Shown: positions 60,102 through 64,000 of the stretch, piece after piece
How positions within the stretch are numbered: position 1 is the stretch's first letter
Layout: each line of letters begins with the position of its first letter
From: Sphingosinicella terrae
Lineage (GTDB): Bacteria; Pseudomonadota; Alphaproteobacteria; Sphingomonadales; Sphingomonadaceae
Direction: 5' to 3'
DNA length: 64,000 bases
NCBI RefSeq assembly: GCF_003347635.1
Contig: NZ_QDFY01000003.1
Location: 248,001 to 312,000 of the forward strand
The notes under the pieces: model-generated
The model's input: the letters and a program-made list of their open reading frames with translations, nothing else
Told to the model about the DNA's origin: nothing
The model's database searches: none
Program-made: the position numbers and the translations under genes

Positions 60102-60500
60102 TCACGGCACCATCGCTGTCGTTTCGATTTCGATCTTGGCTCGGGGATCGATCAGGGCCGCCACCTCCACCACGGCCATGGCGGGGAAGTTCTTGCCCAT
60201 CAGCTCGCGATAGATCCGCCCGATCTCGCCCAGCCCGGCAAGATATTCGTCGCGGCTGGTCACGTACCAGGTCATGCGCACGACATGCTCCGGTCCGGCA
60301 CCCGCCTCGGCCAGGATGGCCAGCATGTTCCGAAGAAGCTGGCGAAACTGCTCGGCAATGGTGTCGGACGGGAAGTTCTCCCGACTGTCCCAGCCGACAA
60401 CTCCGCCGGTGAACACCATGCGCCCGATCGCCTCGATCCCGTTCGCATAGCCCTTCGGCCGCGGCCATCCCGGCGGCAGGAGCGTACGATGCACGCTCAT
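60102..60500 (-). CDS. RidA (YjgF/UK114) family protein
   Basis: A 132-residue RidA-fold protein: HRTLLPPGWPRPKGYANGIE, then the oligomer core IAEQFRQLLRNMLAILAEAG and YRELMGKNFPAMAVVEVAAL. RidA proteins hydrolyse reactive enamine/imine intermediates. The ATG overlaps the thioesterase stop (ATGA). In the known 2-aminobenzoyl-CoA cluster a RidA-like gene is present and could remove an imine formed during amine release, which is consistent with this operon. Confidence 0.88.
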   Translation of the reverse strand: MSVHRTLLPPGWPRPKGYANGIEAIGRMVFTGGVVGWDSRENFPSDTIAEQFRQLLRNMLAILAEAGAGPEHVVRMTWYVTSRDEYLAGLGEIGRIYRELMGKNFPAMAVVEVAALIDPRAKIEIETTAMVP

Positions 60501-60919
60501 GGCGCCGACTCCAGCACATCCTCCAGTCGCGCGCGCCATTCGGCGGGCCAGGCTTTCGACTTCATCGTGGTCATATCGATCAGCACCTGTGTGTAGCGGA
60601 TGTCGAACCGGCTCGAGCCTTCCGAGGCGACGCTCATGATCAGGCTCACGGAACTGCGGCCCAGGCCGGCGACGCACAGCTTGAAGTCGAGCCAGTCGCC
60701 GAGGCGGCTGACCGCAACGAAGTCGGCCTCCAGATGAACCGTCGGGAGGCCGAGCTTCCGTTCGAAGTGGAGTCTGCCGCGCGATATCCCGAGGACCGAT
60801 TCCGTCCATTCCTCGATAACGGCGTCGCAAAGCGCGAGATATCGGGGGTAATAGGCGATGCCGGCAGGGTCGCAGTCCTGGAACCGCAGGCGCTGGCGCA
60901 TCGTGAATGGCCCGCTCAT
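60497..60919 (-). CDS. Acyl-CoA thioesterase (hotdog, 4-hydroxybenzoyl-CoA thioesterase type)
   Basis: A 140-residue hotdog thioesterase: [20 protein letters not shown] contains the catalytic Asp of the Pseudomonas-type 4HBT family, and [20 protein letters not shown] follows. Hydrolyses acyl-CoA, possibly to recycle CoA from dead-end products. Overlaps its neighbours by 4 bases on both sides, consistent with a single operon. Confidence 0.88.
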   Translation of the reverse strand: MSGPFTMRQRLRFQDCDPAGIAYYPRYLALCDAVIEEWTESVLGISRGRLHFERKLGLPTVHLEADFVAVSRLGDWLDFKLCVAGLGRSSVSLIMSVASEGSSRFDIRYTQVLIDMTTMKSKAWPAEWRARLEDVLESAP

Positions 60920-62076
60920 CCCTCGAATTCCGACAGATGGTGTCTTGCGATGACGACCTTCTGCACTTCGGAGGCGCCCTCGTAGATCCTGAGCGCGCGT
61001 ATCTCGCGGTAGAGCCGCTCGACCGCGACGCCGGTCGTCACCCCGAGGCCGCCGAAGATCTGGACGGCCTTGTCGATCACCGTCTGGGCGCTATCGGTAG
61101 CGTGGAGCTTGGCGAGCGCGGCCTCGCGGCTGTTCCTCCGCCCCTGCACGTCGCGCAGCCAGGCGGCGCGGTAGACGAGCAAGGCGGAGGTCTCGACGTC
61201 GAGCACCATCTCGGCGAGCTTCGACTGGGTGATCGGATTGTCGGCGAGCGTGCCGGCCCCGAGCCGGCGCGCCATCGCCCGCTTCGTCGCCTCGGCGAGC
61301 GCGCGGCGGGCGAAGCCCAGAGCGGCGGCGCCGACGGTGGTGCGGAAGACGTCGAGGGTCGCCATGGCCTGGGCGAAGCCGCGCCCGCGCTCGCCGAGCA
61401 AGGCGGCATGGCTGGTATAGCTGTCGATCCGGAGGGTCGCGAGCGGGTGGGGAGCGATGACATGGATGCGCTCGCTCGCGTCGAGCCCTGGCGCCCATCT
61501 GTCGAGGATGAAGGCGGAAATACCCTTCGATCCGACGCTGCCCTCCTCGCGAGCGAAGATGACGTAGAAATCGGCGATGCCGCCATTGGAGATGAAGGTC
61601 TTGGTGCCCTTGAGGTTGATCCCTTCGCGGTCGACGTCGAAGCGCGTCGACAAGGCGGCGACGTCCGATCCCGCGTCCGGCTCGCTCAGCGCGAAGGCGG
61701 CGATCTTCTCGCCGCGGGCGACGGCGGGAAGATAATCCCTTCTCTGTTCGTCCGATCCGAACAGGCTGATCGTGCCGGAACCCAGGCCCTGCATCGCGAA
61801 GGCGAAGTCGGCCAGGCCGTCATGACGGGCGAGGGTCTCGCGGATCAGCGCCAGCGAGCGGACGTCGAGATTGTCGTGGATCCCGCCATAAGCGGCGGGA
61901 ACGCAGTAGCGCAGCCACCCCGCCTCGCCGAGCTTGCGGACGAGGTTGCGGCAGGCGTCGTCGACGTCGGCCGGCTCCTCGTCTGAAAGGTTGGCGGCGC
62001 ACCAGGATTCGAGTCGGTCGGCGAGGTCGCGGTGCGAGTCGTCGAAGAAGGGCCAGTCGAGGAAGTCGGCGCTCAT
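60916..62076 (-). CDS. Acyl-CoA dehydrogenase
   Basis: A 386-residue FAD-dependent acyl-CoA dehydrogenase. [20 protein letters not shown] is the substrate/FAD motif, [11 protein letters not shown]-like [20 protein letters not shown] the FAD/dimer segment, and [20 protein letters not shown] supplies the catalytic Glu in the usual Y-E-G position. It starts 3 bases after the enoyl-CoA hydratase stop. In this operon it would introduce a 2,3-double bond in the ring-cleavage or side-chain intermediate, by analogy. Confidence 0.92.
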   Translation of the reverse strand: MSADFLDWPFFDDSHRDLADRLESWCAANLSDEEPADVDDACRNLVRKLGEAGWLRYCVPAAYGGIHDNLDVRSLALIRETLARHDGLADFAFAMQGLGSGTISLFGSDEQRRDYLPAVARGEKIAAFALSEPDAGSDVAALSTRFDVDREGINLKGTKTFISNGGIADFYVIFAREEGSVGSKGISAFILDRWAPGLDASERIHVIAPHPLATLRIDSYTSHAALLGERGRGFAQAMATLDVFRTTVGAAALGFARRALAEATKRAMARRLGAGTLADNPITQSKLAEMVLDVETSALLVYRAAWLRDVQGRRNSREAALAKLHATDSAQTVIDKAVQIFGGLGVTTGVAVERLYREIRALRIYEGASEVQKVVIARHHLSEFEG

Positions 62077-62079
62077 GCC

Positions 62080-62889
62080 CTAGTCACCCTTGAACTCCGG
62101 CGCTTTCTTCGCCGCGAAGGCCTCGAACGCCCTTCGGAAATCGTTGGTCGCCATGCAGATCGCCTGGGCCTGGGCCTCCATCTCGATCGCCGTCTCCAGG
62201 CTCACCGCCCATTCGGTGTTGAGCTGGGTCTTGGTGATGCCGTGGGCGAAGGTCGGCCCCTCGGCGAGCGAGCGCGCCAGCGCCTGCGCCTCGGCGAGCA
62301 GCGCTTCGCGCGGCACCAGCCGGTTGTGGAAGCCCCAGCGCTCGCCTTCGTCGGCGCTCATCACCCGCCCGGTGAAGAGCAGTTCCGAGGCGCGGCCCTG
62401 GCCGATGATCCGCGGCAGGATCGCGCAGGCGCCCATGTCGCAGCCGGCAAGGCCGACGCGGGTGAACAGGAAGGCGGTCTTGGTCTCCGGCGTCGCGATG
62501 CGCAGGTCCGAGGCCATCGCGACGATCGCGCCGGCGCCGACGCAGACACCGTCCAGCGCCGCGACGATCGGCTGCGGGCAGGCGCGCATCGCCTTGACGA
62601 GATCGCCGGTCATCCGGGTGAAGTCGAGGAGGGCCGGCATCTCCATATCGGTCAGCGGGCCGATGATCTCGTGGACGTCGCCGCCGGAGCTGAAATTGCC
62701 GCCGGCACCGGCGACGACCACGGTTTTGACGGAGCGCGCATAGACCAGGGCGCGAAAGGCGTCGCGCAGCTCGGCATAGGATTCGAAGGTCAGCGGGTTC
62801 TTCCGCTCGGGCCGGTCCAGCGTGATCGTGGCGACGCCGTCCTCATAGTCCCAGCGGAAATGAAGCGGCGCGAAGCTTTCGGGGTTCAT
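62080..62889 (-). CDS. Enoyl-CoA hydratase/isomerase
   Basis: A 269-residue crotonase-fold enzyme: [20 protein letters not shown], the oxyanion-hole segment [34 protein letters not shown] and [20 protein letters not shown]. The second catalytic Glu of hydratases (GGL-xxD-xG-x) is replaced by GCDMGA, so isomerase or ring-opening hydrolase activity is possible. ATG overlaps the MarR stop by 4 bases. Confidence 0.9.
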   Translation of the reverse strand: MNPESFAPLHFRWDYEDGVATITLDRPERKNPLTFESYAELRDAFRALVYARSVKTVVVAGAGGNFSSGGDVHEIIGPLTDMEMPALLDFTRMTGDLVKAMRACPQPIVAALDGVCVGAGAIVAMASDLRIATPETKTAFLFTRVGLAGCDMGACAILPRIIGQGRASELLFTGRVMSADEGERWGFHNRLVPREALLAEAQALARSLAEGPTFAHGITKTQLNTEWAVSLETAIEMEAQAQAICMATNDFRRAFEAFAAKKAPEFKGD

Positions 62890-63380
62890 GTCCTCCCTTT
62901 CCGGGCCGAGGCCCGCCCGATCGAGGTCTTGAGCATGCCCAAGGCGACGTAGAGGCGCTCGCGCTGGGTGAAGTCGAGACCGCCGGTCATCTCGTCGATC
63001 CAGTCCTGATGCAGCCGCGCCAGCCGGTGGAACAGCGCCCGCCCTTCGTCGGTGAGGCGGACGAGCGAGGCGCGGCGGTCGGCGGGCGGCTTGTGCATTT
63101 CGACCAGCCCATCGCGGACGAGCTTCTGGACGAGCTGGGTGACGTTGCCGTTGGAGACGAGCAGGGCGCGGGACAGGGCGCCCATGTTCATCTCGTCGTG
63201 GCGGTCGAGCGCGGCGAGCACGTCGAAGCGGGGCAGGGTCATGCCCTCTTGGGCGAAGCGGCGGCCGACCTCCTTCTCGATCGCCATCGTGCAGCTCAGC
63301 AGCCGCAGCCAGACGCGGACGCTGGAGCGGTCGCCGAGGACGCCGTCATGCTTCTCGCGGATCGCGCCGGAGGGGCTCAC
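62886..63380 (-). CDS. MarR-family transcriptional regulator
   Basis: A 164-residue winged-helix regulator. GTG at 63380 overlaps the SDR stop (GTGA); the longer frame upstream is inside the SDR gene. Core: [40 protein letters not shown] (recognition helix) and [20 protein letters not shown] (wing). MarR regulators of aromatic CoA operons typically respond to the aromatic-CoA itself. It sits inside its own operon. Confidence 0.9.
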   Translation of the reverse strand: MSPSGAIREKHDGVLGDRSSVRVWLRLLSCTMAIEKEVGRRFAQEGMTLPRFDVLAALDRHDEMNMGALSRALLVSNGNVTQLVQKLVRDGLVEMHKPPADRRASLVRLTDEGRALFHRLARLHQDWIDEMTGGLDFTQRERLYVALGMLKTSIGRASARKGRT

Positions 63381-64000
63381 ATCACTTCTCCGCCGGCGAC
63401 CGAGATCGCCTGGCCGGTGATCGAGCGGCTCTCGGGCAGGCACAGCCACAGCACCGTCTGGGCGACTTCCTCCGGGTCGACGAGGCGGCCCTGCGGGTTG
63501 AACCGTTCGAGTTCAGCGCGCGCCTCCCCGGCACTCCGGCCGGTCTTCGCCTGGATGCGGCCGATCGCCTCGGCGGCGAGGCCGGTGTCGGTGAAGCCGG
63601 GGCAGACGGCGTTCACCGTCACCGGGGTGCGCGCCAGCTCCGCGGCGAGGGCGCGGGTCAGGCCGATTGCCCCATGCTTCGCCGCGGCATAGGGCACGCT
63701 ATAGGCATAGCCCTTGAGCCCCGCGGTCGAGGCGATGTTGACGATGCGCCCGGCCTGCGCCTGGAGCAGATCGGGCAAGGCGGCCTGGCAGCAATGGAGC
63801 AGGGCGTCGAGATTGACCGCCATCATTCGGCGCCAATGATCCTCCGTCACCCGGGAGAAAGGCGCGGCCTCGGCGGCGCCGGCATTGTTGACCAGGATTG
63901 TGATCGGCCCCTGCGCCTCGCGGGCGGTGGCGAAGCAGGCCTCGACCTCGGCGCGGACCGTGACGTCGGCGGGCGCGACGAGGGCGTCGAAATCGCCGGC
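63377..64000 (-). CDS. SDR family oxidoreductase (N-terminus outside window)
   Basis: The visible 207 residues cover the C-terminal part of a classical short-chain dehydrogenase; the Rossmann glycine loop lies beyond the edge. Seen are ILVNNAGAAEAAPFSRVTED, the catalytic NIASTAG Ser region and YAAAKHGAIG (Tyr, Lys), plus [11 protein letters not shown] at the end. It is the first visible gene of the operon; in aminobenzoyl-CoA clusters an SDR of this type reduces or oxidises the ring-derived hydroxyacyl-CoA. Whether the monooxygenase gene lies just upstream cannot be seen. Confidence 0.88.
   Translation of the reverse strand, partial: AGDFDALVAPADVTVRAEVEACFATAREAQGPITILVNNAGAAEAAPFSRVTEDHWRRMMAVNLDALLHCCQAALPDLLQAQAGRIVNIASTAGLKGYAYSVPYAAAKHGAIGLTRALAAELARTPVTVNAVCPGFTDTGLAAEAIGRIQAKTGRSAGEARAELERFNPQGRLVDPEEVAQTVLWLCLPESRSITGQAISVAGGEVM

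Overview
The window is GC-rich chromosomal DNA that looks alphaproteobacterial, most likely from the Sphingomonadales. Supporting signs are the split pntAA/pntAB/pntB transhydrogenase preceded by a 44-residue aa3-type cytochrome c oxidase subunit IV, a DUF1192 gene near clpA, a Tat-exported glucose-fructose-oxidoreductase-like protein, dispersed palindromic intergenic elements, and an RLRQGFGGQ-type repeat read through in a coding region. The assignment is by pattern recognition only; no 16S or marker search was possible.

Layout. The left edge (1-2350, minus strand) is the body of a large contractile tail sheath gene that runs off the window. An AT-richer upstream region holds a GTTC-N7-GTTC site of the alphaproteobacterial LexA type. 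Next come a DUF72/ALDH7 pair and a GGDEF-EAL protein. From about 7.2 to 16.5 kb the gene content is accessory: remnants, small orphan genes, a DUF1993 gene with a short duplicated scrap 3.5 kb away, a GNAT/SDR pair, an MmyB-like regulator beside a RibD/DHFR-like gene, a phage-type small protein, and composite inverted repeats. From 16.4 to 22 kb lies a peptide operon: a POT transporter and two amidohydrolases, one with its metal ligands and one apparently without. A sigma-54 response regulator and a frameshifted Tat amine oxidase follow.

At 25.9-30.4 kb the transhydrogenase operon is split between pntAA and pntAB by two small exported proteins, a palindromic element and a DUF559 nuclease-like gene; a tRNA-Val follows. 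From 30.5 to 56.4 kb the genes are mostly small stress and envelope units: ArsR/SRPBCC with an operator, a phospholipase D, soxR with a perfect SoxR-type palindrome, an OmpA-family porin, ugd and sodC, a low-molecular-weight phosphatase with a fructosamine kinase, thpR, a BI-1 family membrane protein, a Tat dienelactone hydrolase divergent from a Tat oxidoreductase, an ABM/NIPSNAP pair facing an ArsR regulator, a NodB deacetylase and clpA.

The right edge (58.5-64 kb, minus strand) is a tightly coupled seven-gene operon: SDR, MarR, enoyl-CoA hydratase, acyl-CoA dehydrogenase, hotdog thioesterase, RidA-like protein and benzoate-type CoA ligase. Its composition resembles the aerobic 2-aminobenzoyl-CoA (anthranilate) cluster of Azoarcus, but no monooxygenase gene is visible in the window. 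The points most worth following up are the putative SOS-controlled contractile sheath locus, the amidohydrolase/pseudo-amidohydrolase pair, the DUF559-plus-palindrome insertion in the pnt operon, and the aminobenzoyl-CoA-like operon.
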